DNA of 54,720 nt from Capnocytophaga catalasegens (lineage in GTDB: Bacteria > Bacteroidota > Bacteroidia > Flavobacteriales > Flavobacteriaceae): contig NZ_BPMA01000023.1 in the NCBI RefSeq assembly GCF_026005215.1, forward strand, positions 1-54,720, in the 5' to 3' direction. The first letter of the stretch is position 1, and each line of letters starts with the position of its first letter. Below are positions 17,240 through 25,865 of this stretch, in pieces. The notes beneath the pieces were generated by a model. It did not search any database. It had not been told where the DNA came from and worked only from the letters and a program-made list of their open reading frames with translations. Both the position numbers and the translations under genes were made by a program.

Positions 17240-18487
17240 ATGAAAAAGCAAATTTTAATAGCATCAGCATTGATGTTGACAATGAATGCTTTCGCTCAAA
17301 AGAAAGAAATGAAAGAAGCAAGTAAAGCTATTGCTAAAGGAGATTTTTCGCAAGCACAATCTCTATTAGAACAAGCTAAAAGTGGAGCTCTTGCCGACCC
17401 GAAAATTGCCCCTGAATATCATTTTTTGAGAGGACAACTTTTTGTTGGAAAAGCAAAGAAAAATCAAGAAACTTTTACATCTTTGGGAGAAGCAGCTAAG
17501 TCTTTTGCTGAATCGGAGAAACTAAGCAAAAAATATAGCGCAGAGATAGCAAAATTAAAAGAAGAAGCTGTTAATATTGCTGTTACTCAAGGGCAAGAAG
17601 CATATAAAGCAAATAATTATAAAAAAGCAGCTCCAGCCTTTGAACAAGTCTATCGCTTGAGTCCAAAAGATACTGTATTTTTGTACAATGCTGCCGTAAT
17701 TGCTGTTCAAGACAAAGATTATGATACAGCATTAAAACACTATGCAGAACTTAAAAAATTGGGATATGATGGAGCAGAAACTAATTATACAGCCAAAAAC
17801 AAAGAAACAGGACAAGTAGAAACTTTTCCAAGTAAGCAACAACGTGATTTGATGGTAAAATCAGGAGCTTATATTACTCCAAAAGAAGAAAAAACACCAT
17901 CGAAAAAAGCGGAAATTATCAAAAATATTGCATTAATTTATGTAGAACAGGGCAAAAAGGAAGAAGCGTTGAAAGCATTTGTTGAAGCTCGAAAATCATA
18001 TCCGAAAGATGCTAATTTGGTAATTCAAGAGGCTTATATTTACTTGCAATTAGAGAACAAAGATAAGTTCAAAGAATTGATGCAAGAAGCCGCTTCATTA
18101 GAGCCAAATAATGCTGATATTCAGTATAATATAGGTGTTATTAACCTCCAACAAAATCATTATGAAGATGCTCGCAAAGCATTTCAAAAAGCACTATCTA
18201 TTAAACCAGATTACTCAGATGCAGCACTGAATATTTCAACTACATATATCAATGAGGGAAATGCGTTGGTAGAACAAATGAATGCTTTGGGCAATACGAA
18301 AGCTGATATTCAAAAATACGATGAATTGAAAGAAAAAAAAGATGGATATTTCAAGCAAGCAGCTTCTGTATTGGAAGATTTTATAAAAAAACAAGGTAAA
18401 AATGCAGATATTTTAGAACAGCTAAAAAATATTTATGCAGCTTTAGGAGATACAGCTAATTTTAAACGTATCAAAGATATGTTGTAA
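17240..18487 (+). CDS. secreted tetratricopeptide-repeat protein
   Basis: A 415-residue protein with a Sec signal peptide (cleavage after AFA, about residue 19), followed by TPR-type helix pairs. The clearest are around residues 120-160 (YKKAAPAFEQVYRLSPKDTV) and 225-335 (EEALKAFVEARKSYPKDAN and YEDARKAFQKALSIKPDYS). TPRs bind other proteins; the partner is unknown. Similar periplasmic TPR proteins commonly follow gyrA in Flavobacteria, an observation from memory. The 36-bp gap after gyrA contains no terminator, so co-transcription is likely. Confidence 0.85.
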   Translation: MKKQILIASALMLTMNAFAQKKEMKEASKAIAKGDFSQAQSLLEQAKSGALADPKIAPEYHFLRGQLFVGKAKKNQETFTSLGEAAKSFAESEKLSKKYSAEIAKLKEEAVNIAVTQGQEAYKANNYKKAAPAFEQVYRLSPKDTVFLYNAAVIAVQDKDYDTALKHYAELKKLGYDGAETNYTAKNKETGQVETFPSKQQRDLMVKSGAYITPKEEKTPSKKAEIIKNIALIYVEQGKKEEALKAFVEARKSYPKDANLVIQEAYIYLQLENKDKFKELMQEAASLEPNNADIQYNIGVINLQQNHYEDARKAFQKALSIKPDYSDAALNISTTYINEGNALVEQMNALGNTKADIQKYDELKEKKDGYFKQAASVLEDFIKKQGKNADILEQLKNIYAALGDTANFKRIKDML

Positions 18488-18540
18488 ATAAAATGACAAG
18501 ATAATTATTTTAAATACATAAAAATACAAATTTAATAACA

Positions 18541-19344
18541 ATGAATAACATTTTAAAAACAATGGTAGCATTATTTTCAATAATGACTATCATAAATTGT
18601 CGTAAAGACTCCAACCCAGCAGTATCTTCTATTCAACCTTCTGATTATGAAATAGAAGGCACAACATTGAAAAAATGGAAAAATACAACAATCTCAACAA
18701 TTGATATGCAATCAGACCCTGTATTGCGTAAAATAACTGTTATTGATGAAGATGTGTTTTCAGGTAAGGAAAATATCACGGCAGTGGTGTTACCGAACGG
18801 ATTGGAAACGATAGGTAGAGCTGCTTTTAGTCAAACTTCGTTGGAAAATATAGTAATTCCTGATGGAGTCAAAACTATTTCAGAATATGCTTTTAGAGAA
18901 TGTCTAAAATTAACATCAGTTGTTTTACCCAAAGGATTGAATAGTTTAGGCAAAGGAGTTTTTGTTGCGTCTAATTTGCAATCAATAAGTATTCCAAATT
19001 CTATCAATGTAATTCCAGAGTCTACTTTTCAAGGTTGTAAAAACTTGAAATCGGTAACTATTTCAGAAGGAATAACTACCTTGACAGGTGGAGCTTTTAA
19101 GAATTGCACTGGTTTGACACAGATAACGCTTCCTAAAACAACTACAGATATTCATAATGAGGCTTTTGCAGGTTGTACAAAATTAGAGACAGTTACAGTA
19201 GAAGCTATAAATCCTCCGAATTTAGGAGCAGGTGTTTTTTATAATCAAGGAATAAAGAATATTTTTGTACCTAAAGAAAGTGTTGATAACTATAAACAAA
19301 GGGAAGGTTGGTCAATGTATATTTCAATAATAAAAAGTAAGTAA
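18541..19344 (+). CDS. lipoprotein with BspA-type leucine-rich repeats
   Basis: A 267-residue protein with a lipobox cysteine at about C20 (TIINC). Residues about 70-240 are BspA-like LRR_5 repeats: the pattern AFxxCxxLxxVxLPxGLxxLG recurs about six times (EYAFRECLKLTSVVLPKGL, TFQGCKNLKSVTISEG, AFAGCTKLETVTVEA). In Bacteroidetes such surface repeats often mediate attachment or protein binding; the target here is unknown. A terminator (19368-19393) follows. Confidence 0.82.
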   Translation: MNNILKTMVALFSIMTIINCRKDSNPAVSSIQPSDYEIEGTTLKKWKNTTISTIDMQSDPVLRKITVIDEDVFSGKENITAVVLPNGLETIGRAAFSQTSLENIVIPDGVKTISEYAFRECLKLTSVVLPKGLNSLGKGVFVASNLQSISIPNSINVIPESTFQGCKNLKSVTISEGITTLTGGAFKNCTGLTQITLPKTTTDIHNEAFAGCTKLETVTVEAINPPNLGAGVFYNQGIKNIFVPKESVDNYKQREGWSMYISIIKSK

Positions 19345-19367
19345 AATATAATGACTAAAAAACAAGG

Positions 19368-19393
19368 AAGCTATACAATTGTATAGCTTTTTT
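19368..19393 (+). terminator. terminator after the LRR lipoprotein
   Basis: A palindrome with arms AAGCTATACAA and TTGTATAGCTT and almost no loop, then TTTT. Outer ACAA/TTGT bases extend the stem. Confidence 0.8.
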
Positions 19394-19483
19394 GTTTGTA
19401 TTATAACGACGTAAAATAAAAATAAAAATTAAAGGTTGTTAGTTGTAAAAAATGTTGTATTTTTGAACAAATTTTTATGAAAT

Positions 19484-19756
19484 ATGATACAACAAGCATC
19501 TTTTGAAGATTTTTTTGGAATGTTATTCACTATTATCCTCATATTCATATTGTTAGGTTGGATAATTCGATGGTCATTTCCGTATATTTTAAGATATTTT
19601 GGACGTAGATTTCAAAAACGATTGCAGCGAGAGTTTCAGCAGGCACAAGGGCAGCAACAAGAACAAACGTATGGGGCGTACGAATCAAATAAAAATAATC
19701 GCCCAAGAGAAAAGAAAAAAGTAGGAGAATATATTGATTTTGAAGAACTTGAATAA
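19484..19756 (+). CDS. DUF4834 family small membrane protein
   Basis: A 90-residue protein with one hydrophobic segment (about residues 11-30: FGMLFTIILIFILLGWII), a basic amphipathic stretch (RRFQKRLQREFQQ), and a polar tail ending in VGEYIDFEELE. This layout matches DUF4834, a Bacteroidetes family of unknown function. It lies 7 bp before the YfhO-type gene, and the two are almost certainly one transcript. Confidence 0.8.
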   Translation: MIQQASFEDFFGMLFTIILIFILLGWIIRWSFPYILRYFGRRFQKRLQREFQQAQGQQQEQTYGAYESNKNNRPREKKKVGEYIDFEELE

Positions 19757-19763
19757 TTATTAT

Positions 19764-22184
19764 ATGAAAACATCTTGGCAAAAAATACTACCTCATTTTG
19801 GGGTAATTATTCTTTTTATAGCTATTGCCTTAGCTTTTTTTTCACCAGTATTAGAAGGTAAAAAAATGTTGCAAAGTGATATTGTGCAATATACAGGAAT
19901 GGCGAAAGAGCGCAATGATTTTCGTGTAACACGCGAAAGTTATTGGACAAATAGTGCTTTTGGAGGAATGCCAACATATCAATTGGGGGCAGAGTATCCG
20001 CATAATTATATAAAATCGCTAGATAAGACCATTCGGTTTTTGCCACGCCCAGCCGATTATTTATTCTTATATTTTGTAGGATTTTATGTGTTGTTATTGG
20101 TCTTGGGGGTAAATTATAGATATGCTTTTTTGGGAGCATTGGCGTATGGTTTTTCTACATATTTAATTATTATTTTGCAAGTTGGACACAATGCCAAAGC
20201 ACATGCGATAGGATATTTTGCTTTTGTTTTGTCAGCGATTTTACTTACTCTGAGGGGGAAATATCTGTGGGGGTTTCTGTTAACGACCATTGCTTTGGCA
20301 CTTGAAATCAATGCGAACCACTTTCAGATGACGTACTACTTGCTCTTTTTGGTACTTGGTATAGGCGTAGTTTATTTGGTTAGAGCAATTCGAGAAAAGA
20401 AAATTTTGTCTTTTGTCAAATCAATAGGAGTATTGTTTGGGGCGTTGTTTTTTTCTTTATTGCTGAATGCGACATCGCTTTTGGCAACGAATGAATATGC
20501 CCAATTTAGTACGCGAAGCAAGTCGGAACTTACTTTTACTCCCGAAGGATTATCGAAAGCTAATCAGAATGGACTTTCTAAAGAATATATAACTGAGTAT
20601 AGTTATGGAATATTTGAGTCGCTTAACTTGATAGTTCCACGACTTTTTGGGGGTTCGAATAATGAAAATATAGGTGAAGATTCAAAAACATTTGAATTCT
20701 TGACAATGCACAATGTATCTGCTTCACAAGCCAAAAGTTTTGCTGAAAACTTGCCTACTTATTGGGGAGAACAACCGATTGTTGCGGCGCCTGCTTATGT
20801 TGGAATTGTTATATTTTTCTTGTTTGTATTGGGAATCTTTATTGTTAAGGGACGTACCAAATATTGGCTTTTGATTGGAGCAGTTCTCTCGTTGTTACTC
20901 TCGTGGGGGAAGAATTTTCCTGTGCTAACCAATTTGATGATTGATTATTTTCCTTTGTATAACAAATTCAGAGCAGTGTCGTCTGTGCAAGTTATTTTAG
21001 AATTGTGTATTCCGGTACTTGCTATCTTGGCTTTGTATCATTTTTTGACCAATAAAAAGAATGAAAATTATACAAAACCTCTTTATTATACAATGGGGAT
21101 TGTGGGGGGAATATTACTTTTGCTATATATTTTCAAAGGAGCATTTTCTTTTGAAGGAGTAAATGATGCCTATTATTCTCAAATGTATGGAGACGAATTA
21201 GTACAGGTTATTGTGCAAGATCGCAAGGTTATTTATACGGCAGATATTTTTAGAGGTATGCTTTTGGTGGGTATTTTGGCAGGAATACTTTGGGCGTTTC
21301 TTACTAAAAAGTTGTCTGAAAAATGGGTATTTCCGTTGCTAATTGTACTGGTTTTATGGGATATGGTAGGAGTAGCCAAGCGATATGTAAGTAATGATAG
21401 TTTTGTAGCTCCTTCACAGGCAGAACGTCCGTTTGAGCTTTCCCCGCAAGAAGAGAAAATACGACAAGATACGGGAAATTATCGTGTTTTTACTACACAC
21501 GAAGGTCTTAATGGTGCGCGTACATCTTATTTTTTTCATTCTATTGGGGGATATCATGCGGCTAAACCCAAAGCAATTCAAGAGTTGTTTGATTATCAAA
21601 TATATAAGAACAATTGGAATATTCTTAATATGTTGAATGTTAAATACATTGTTCAGACTGATGAGCAACGAAAACTGCAAGTTGTTGAAAATCAGGAAGC
21701 ACTGGGCAATGCTTGGTTTGTCAAAAAACGAATACAAATGCCTTCTGCTGATGCGACAATGAAAGCGCTTGATACGCTTAATCTGGCTTCGGTGGCATTA
21801 TTTCAAACAAAAAATCAGACAAATGAAAAATCTGTATCAACATATGTGGTTGATAGTCTATCGACCATTCGTCTTGTGAGTTATCAACCCGATTATTTGG
21901 TGTATGAATCAACGAATTCAAATAAGGGATTTGCTGTATTTTCTGAGATGTATTATCCGTATGATTGGAAAGCAACAATTGATGGGAAAACAACACCGAT
22001 TTATCGTACCGATTATGCGTTGCGTGGGATAGAAATTCCGGCAGGAGTACATCGAGTAGAATTCCGTTTTACTTCTTCGGTAGTGAAAAAGGGAGGTTAT
22101 ATAACGTTGTGTGCCAATATAGCTTTGATACTGCTTTTGATAGGTGCTAGTGTGCAAATATTGATAAAAAAGAAAGCTAATTAA
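19764..22184 (+). CDS. YfhO-family polytopic membrane protein
   Basis: An 806-residue inner-membrane protein with about twelve TM helices and a C-terminal periplasmic beta-rich part (residues about 680-780). The N-terminus (FFSPVLEGKKMLQSDIVQYTGMA) and the GLNGARTSYFFHSIGGYHAAK segment are typical of the YfhO family, whose members are GT-C-like membrane proteins linked to lipid- or polymer-glycosylation in other bacteria. The substrate is not known here. The start at 19764 (MKTSWQ) is preferred: the longer frame from 19734 would overlap the DUF4834 gene. It is followed after 9 bp by the M14-like lipoprotein. Confidence 0.85.
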   Translation: MKTSWQKILPHFGVIILFIAIALAFFSPVLEGKKMLQSDIVQYTGMAKERNDFRVTRESYWTNSAFGGMPTYQLGAEYPHNYIKSLDKTIRFLPRPADYLFLYFVGFYVLLLVLGVNYRYAFLGALAYGFSTYLIIILQVGHNAKAHAIGYFAFVLSAILLTLRGKYLWGFLLTTIALALEINANHFQMTYYLLFLVLGIGVVYLVRAIREKKILSFVKSIGVLFGALFFSLLLNATSLLATNEYAQFSTRSKSELTFTPEGLSKANQNGLSKEYITEYSYGIFESLNLIVPRLFGGSNNENIGEDSKTFEFLTMHNVSASQAKSFAENLPTYWGEQPIVAAPAYVGIVIFFLFVLGIFIVKGRTKYWLLIGAVLSLLLSWGKNFPVLTNLMIDYFPLYNKFRAVSSVQVILELCIPVLAILALYHFLTNKKNENYTKPLYYTMGIVGGILLLLYIFKGAFSFEGVNDAYYSQMYGDELVQVIVQDRKVIYTADIFRGMLLVGILAGILWAFLTKKLSEKWVFPLLIVLVLWDMVGVAKRYVSNDSFVAPSQAERPFELSPQEEKIRQDTGNYRVFTTHEGLNGARTSYFFHSIGGYHAAKPKAIQELFDYQIYKNNWNILNMLNVKYIVQTDEQRKLQVVENQEALGNAWFVKKRIQMPSADATMKALDTLNLASVALFQTKNQTNEKSVSTYVVDSLSTIRLVSYQPDYLVYESTNSNKGFAVFSEMYYPYDWKATIDGKTTPIYRTDYALRGIEIPAGVHRVEFRFTSSVVKKGGYITLCANIALILLLIGASVQILIKKKAN

Positions 22185-22193
22185 GTAAAATAG

Positions 22194-23774
22194 ATGAAAA
22201 AAGTAGGATTGTACATAGTATTTTGTATTCTTTTTGTACGTTGCGACTCGCCGTTTTTTTCGTCAAAAGAAGGGTTTGTTACTCATTTTGAAAAATCGAA
22301 CGGAAATGAAAGTACTTCGTATGATGATTTGTTGTCTTTTTATAAAGAGCTTTCGTCAGAATATACAAGTATATCTTTGCGTACTATGGGAGAAACAGAT
22401 ACGGGTAAGCCGTTACATTTGGTAATATTCAATCCGGAAGGGCGATTTGATTTCAATCGTATAGGTAAAGAAAAAGCCATTCTTTTGATAGCCAATGGCT
22501 TACAGGTAGGTCAGAGTGAAGGAATAGATGCTACGATGTTACTTATGAGAAATCTGGCACAGAAACAAATACGTTTGCCCGAAAACTTGGTTATTGTAGC
22601 CATACCAACCCTTATGCCTCAACAGGTAAAAGAACTCGATACGCTACAATTATACTCGACCGATGAGGGAAAAAACAAATTATTATATTCAGATTTTATA
22701 AAAAATGAATATAAAACAACAGAAGTTTTCAGCGAAATATTTCATTTGGTACAGCCTGATATTTTCATAGATACGCGCTCGGTGCCTCAGCACAATGACA
22801 GAAATACTATTTTTTATCAAACGATTATTCCTGAGAAAATGGGGCACTTACAAGGATATTTGCAAAGTGTATTTGTACCTCGTATTGCCGATTCGCTTTC
22901 TATTCATTCCAAAGAGCTACAAGCCGACTCGATACCGACATATAGCCAACTCTTTTTACCCTATCCAGATACAGCTTTTCCGTATCGTACCCCGAGTTCT
23001 ATTATTGGATATGCATCTCTTTGGAATACACTTTCGCTTAATATCGCTTCGCAGTATGAAAAACCTTATAAAGAGCGGGTTGAAGGTATGTATAATGCAC
23101 TGAAAACAATTATTTCGGTGTGCGATACTGATGTGGCAACAATCAAGCGCTTACGCAAGTCGCAAAGTGAAGCGTTGCAAAAAGAATCTGAATATGTACT
23201 CTCGTATTTGGTTGATGCCAAATCGATGCAGGCAGTTCTGATAACAGATTACGAAAAAGATAGTATGCAATCAGATAGTCTTGCGTTATTGAATTTGCAG
23301 AAAAAAATTATTCAATACCCGATGCGTCATCAGGCTTCGGTGTGTGTGTCGGTTCCCCAAGGATATATTATTCCTAAGTGGCTTACCAACGTAGTACATC
23401 GGCTTGAAACTAATAAAATACAGCTTGAAACTTTTGAAAAAGACACTATAATGAAGGTAACTTCGTATTGGATAGCATCTAATACAACGTTATTGAAGCC
23501 TTTCTCGGGTCATTATCGTCATAAACAGACACAAATTAAGTCTGTACAAGATTCGATTGTGGTTCAAAAGGGTGATTATTGGGTTTCTACCGACCAATTG
23601 GGAATTGCGTATCTGTTAGAAACCTTGGAGCCAGAGGCTTCGGATTCTTTTTTCAGTTGGAATTTCTTTGACGAAATTCTCTCGGAAGACAGGCAAGATT
23701 ACAGGTCTTATTTCAAGCAAGATACGATAAACAAACAACCTTTGTACCCGATATATCGGGTCGAGAAAAAATAA
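22194..23774 (+). CDS. M14 carboxypeptidase-like lipoprotein lacking the zinc ligands
   Basis: A 526-residue lipoprotein (lipobox C17, LFVRC) with an M14 zinc-carboxypeptidase-like domain in residues about 45-300. The fold landmarks are present (TDTGKPLHLVIFNPEG; ILLIANG; EGIDATMLLMRNL; QPDIFIDTR). The catalytic positions are replaced: the zinc-binding HxxE found after NG in active relatives reads Q104-VG-Q107, the later histidine of the DxH motif is R195, and the NRDF-type arginine site reads YSDF. So it is probably a catalytically dead relative with a binding or structural role. It lies 9 bp after the YfhO-type gene and 27 bp before the 165-residue gene. Confidence 0.75.
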   Translation: MKKVGLYIVFCILFVRCDSPFFSSKEGFVTHFEKSNGNESTSYDDLLSFYKELSSEYTSISLRTMGETDTGKPLHLVIFNPEGRFDFNRIGKEKAILLIANGLQVGQSEGIDATMLLMRNLAQKQIRLPENLVIVAIPTLMPQQVKELDTLQLYSTDEGKNKLLYSDFIKNEYKTTEVFSEIFHLVQPDIFIDTRSVPQHNDRNTIFYQTIIPEKMGHLQGYLQSVFVPRIADSLSIHSKELQADSIPTYSQLFLPYPDTAFPYRTPSSIIGYASLWNTLSLNIASQYEKPYKERVEGMYNALKTIISVCDTDVATIKRLRKSQSEALQKESEYVLSYLVDAKSMQAVLITDYEKDSMQSDSLALLNLQKKIIQYPMRHQASVCVSVPQGYIIPKWLTNVVHRLETNKIQLETFEKDTIMKVTSYWIASNTTLLKPFSGHYRHKQTQIKSVQDSIVVQKGDYWVSTDQLGIAYLLETLEPEASDSFFSWNFFDEILSEDRQDYRSYFKQDTINKQPLYPIYRVEKK

Positions 23775-23801
23775 AAGAATGTTAATTTAATATTATAAAT
23801 T

Positions 23802-24299
23802 ATGAGTATATCTAATTTGAATAATGTGCATTTGACCGATGAGCAAATCACAGCTATTAACCAAGCTATGGAGGCTTTGGAAAAAGCGCTTGCGCCATTA
23901 CAGATTAACCTTACTCCCGAAGCGAGACATCGGTATGGGCGAGTGAATGAACAGAACAAACTTTTTATTAACAGAGTGAATGATTTTGCGAGTTTGCAAC
24001 CGCAATTGAAATCACCTGATGTTGATTGGGACGAGTTTGCGCGTGATTACAAAAGTCGTACCTTTTTAGAAGGGCTTATCAATAGGCTTAATAGTCTTTC
24101 GACTCGTGCTAATAATTCTAAAATCTTGCATGATTTTGATAATTATCAAGAAGCACTAGAAGATTATGCGTATACTTCGTATCGGGCAGGCTCTCGTGGA
24201 GTCGGATTTGAAGAGAAATACAAAGAATTGAAGCAATTTTTTGCAAAAACTCGTAAAAATGTCGATAAAAATACAACCGATAAACTTATCAACGAATAA
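23802..24299 (+). CDS. conserved small helical protein next to a tandem array, function unknown
   Basis: A 165-residue soluble, mostly helical protein with no signal peptide and no cysteine. Regions of note: LTDEQITAINQAMEALEKAL; LTPEARHRYGRVNEQNKLFI; WDEFARDYKSRTFLEGLI; DNYQEALEDYAYTSYRAGS; EEKYKELKQFF. The HRYGRVNEQNK and DNYQ..YAYTSYR patches look like conserved functional surfaces. Similar sequences exist as a family restricted to Bacteroidetes, as far as I recall, without assigned function. A 15-bp perfect stem-loop (24315-24349) follows the stop, and directly after it starts a 42-bp repeat array (24361-24669). Confidence 0.7.
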   Translation: MSISNLNNVHLTDEQITAINQAMEALEKALAPLQINLTPEARHRYGRVNEQNKLFINRVNDFASLQPQLKSPDVDWDEFARDYKSRTFLEGLINRLNSLSTRANNSKILHDFDNYQEALEDYAYTSYRAGSRGVGFEEKYKELKQFFAKTRKNVDKNTTDKLINE

Positions 24300-24314
24300 A
24301 AAGTAAGTTTTACT

Positions 24315-24349
24315 AAGGAATTTATCTATCTACATAGATAAATTCCTTA
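24315..24349 (+). terminator. 15-bp perfect stem-loop between gene and array
   Basis: Arms AAGGAATTTATCTAT and ATAGATAAATTCCTT with loop CTAC. It is a strong stem, followed by ATTTAT rather than a pure T-run. It separates the 165-residue gene from the array. Confidence 0.7.
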
Positions 24350-24360
24350 TTTATATGTGC

Positions 24361-24669
24361 AAAAAACACCAAAAAATAAGCAAACTGCTCATTTAGATAA
24401 GTAAAAAGCACCAAAAAACAAGCAAACTGCTCATCTGGACAAGTAAAAAGCACTAAAAAATAAGCAGAATGCTTATCTGGATAAGTAAAAAGCACTAAAA
24501 AATAAGCAGAATGCTTATCTGGATAAGTAAAAAGCACTAAAAAACAAGCAAACTGCTCATTTAGATAAGTAAAAAGCACCAAAAAATAAGCAGAATGCTC
24601 ATCTGGATAAGTAAAAAGCACCAAAAAATAAGCAGAATGCTCATTTAGATAAGCAAAAAGCACCAAAAT
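24361..24669. repeat. tandem array 1: seven 42-bp units with palindromic cores
   Basis: Seven full units of exactly 42 bp and one partial. Core starts are 24376, 24418, 24460, 24502, 24544, 24586 and 24628. The best core is ATAAGCA-GAA-TGCTTAT (units 3 and 4, identical). The right arm, TGCTTATC, can also pair with the next segment, GATAAG, across a TG loop, giving two alternative hairpins. Other units differ by C/T changes in the stems and by GAA versus AAC in the loop. On the plus strand the stem changes give C-A mismatches; on the minus strand they give G-U pairs. No unique spacers are present, so it is not a CRISPR array. Confidence 0.9.
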
Positions 24670-24782
24670 ACATTAAAATAGTTTTGAGAAAGTAAGCAAA
24701 ATAATATAATTTGTTTTAAAAAAATAAAAATAAAGGTATCATATTATTAAAATTAGTTTATAACCTATAAAATTATAAGAAG

Positions 24783-25418
24783 ATGAAAAAGTTTATTATA
24801 ACATTAGTAGTTACAACAGTTACTATTTTTACAATGCAAGCACAAGAAGGTTTAGGACTTTCTCTAAAAGCAGGATTAAATATAAATCAAGGAACAATGT
24901 TAGTTTCGAGTTAAGATATAAAGACAGAGGGGCTTGTAGGTTTTCATGCAGGAGTAGCTTACGAAATAGGAATGTTAAAATATTTTGCTATAGAGCCAGG
25001 TATTTTATTAGATACTCGAGGATTTAAAATAGAGGGTGCAGATAGCAAGATAGATATAATAGGACTTACCATTCCAGTACTTGCTAAAGGGAAATTTGCT
25101 ATAAGTGATAAATTGCTTGTTTTTGCAAGTGTTGGTCCATATGCTAATATCGGATTAAGTGGTAAATCTCGTAAGAAAGGTGTAGATTATGATGTTGAAT
25201 TTGGTTCTAGTAATCCAAGCCAAATGAAGCGTGTGAATTATGGAATAAATTTTGGTGCAGGAATAGAGATTAACCGATTTATAATAGGTGCAGGGTATGA
25301 CTTAGGGCTTTCCAATCTTGGAAATTCAAACGTAGTTTCTGGTGGAATTATCAATGTTAATATAGATAACCAGATACATGTAGATGCTTTTAAACTTAGT
25401 ATCGGATATAAATTTTAA
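24783..25418 (+). pseudogene. outer-membrane beta-barrel gene with an in-frame stop
   Basis: From the ATG at 24783 the frame reads a signal peptide (MKKFIITLVVTTVTIFTMQAQ), a first barrel strand (GLGLSLKAGLNINQGTML), then VSS and TAA at about 24913-24915. Reading continues in the same frame with LVGFHAGVAYEIG and a full set of amphipathic strands to IGYKF at the end, with a terminal phenylalanine typical of outer-membrane proteins. The total is 212 codons with a single nonsense codon, so this is a porin-like barrel protein (OMP_b-brl_2 type) inactivated by one point change. No functional start lies after the stop that would restore export. Confidence 0.8.
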
Positions 25419-25605
25419 CGAATGGAATCCACTTATTATTATTTACTGATTTTGATACCTTACAATAAATTATAATAAGTAGTTTATATATCATTAGTTG
25501 AGATATTATTCGTATAAAATTCGTACTTTTTGACGCAAAAACAGGGATTGTTACTGGAAAAAATGATACTCAATGAAGTTTTGAAAAACAAAAGTTGGGG
25601 GTTAG

Positions 25606-25648
25606 TTCCTCTCTCATTTCTTTTTACAGAAGTCAGAGAGGAATTTTT
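25606..25648 (+). terminator. strong terminator hairpin with no gene just upstream
   Basis: Arms TTCCTCTCT (25606-25614) and AGAGAGGAA (25635-25643), with an inner TTCT/AGAA pairing possible, followed by TTTTTGT. Confidence 0.7.
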
Positions 25649-25795
25649 GTAAAATAAGGTGGCAAATCCTTGTTTTTATAAGGAAAATGCAGATAGAGAA
25701 GGGTAGAGGCAAGCTCTGAAATATATTATACGAATTCTTACTTTTGCCAAGCCAACAAGAAAACTATAATCGAAGAAAAACACAATGCCTGTTTG

Positions 25796-25825
25796 TTGTT
25801 TCTTTGAACTTTATTTGTAATTTTG
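25796..25825 (+). promoter_or_regulatory. mtaB promoter
   Basis: TTG 25796-25798, 19-base spacer, TAATTTTG 25818-25825, about 33 bases before the expected 5' leader's end at the ATG (25866). Confidence 0.55.
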
Positions 25826-25865
25826 CACGCACATAAGTAAGAGTTTATATTTTATTCATAAACAA

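Larger units (their letters stand above)
25419..25865. other. 447-bp gene-free region with one strong hairpin and the mtaB promoter
   Basis: No convincing ORF. It contains a terminator-like hairpin at 25606-25648 and the mtaB promoter at 25796-25825. The stretch between about 25540 and 25648 could be a short untranslated RNA ending at that hairpin; a weak promoter-like TACTTTTTG lies near 25527. Confidence 0.5.

Noticed and set aside
24322-24666. Minus-strand 114-codon ORF across array 1, encoding 14-residue hydrophobic repeats
   Set aside because: It is open only because the unit is 42 bp (14 codons). No ribosome-binding site or signal was seen, and substitutions are better explained by preserved hairpins than by preserved residues.
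24361-24669. CRISPR array
   Set aside because: The whole 42-bp unit repeats without unique spacers and no cas genes are in the window. The same holds for the array at 54153-54465.
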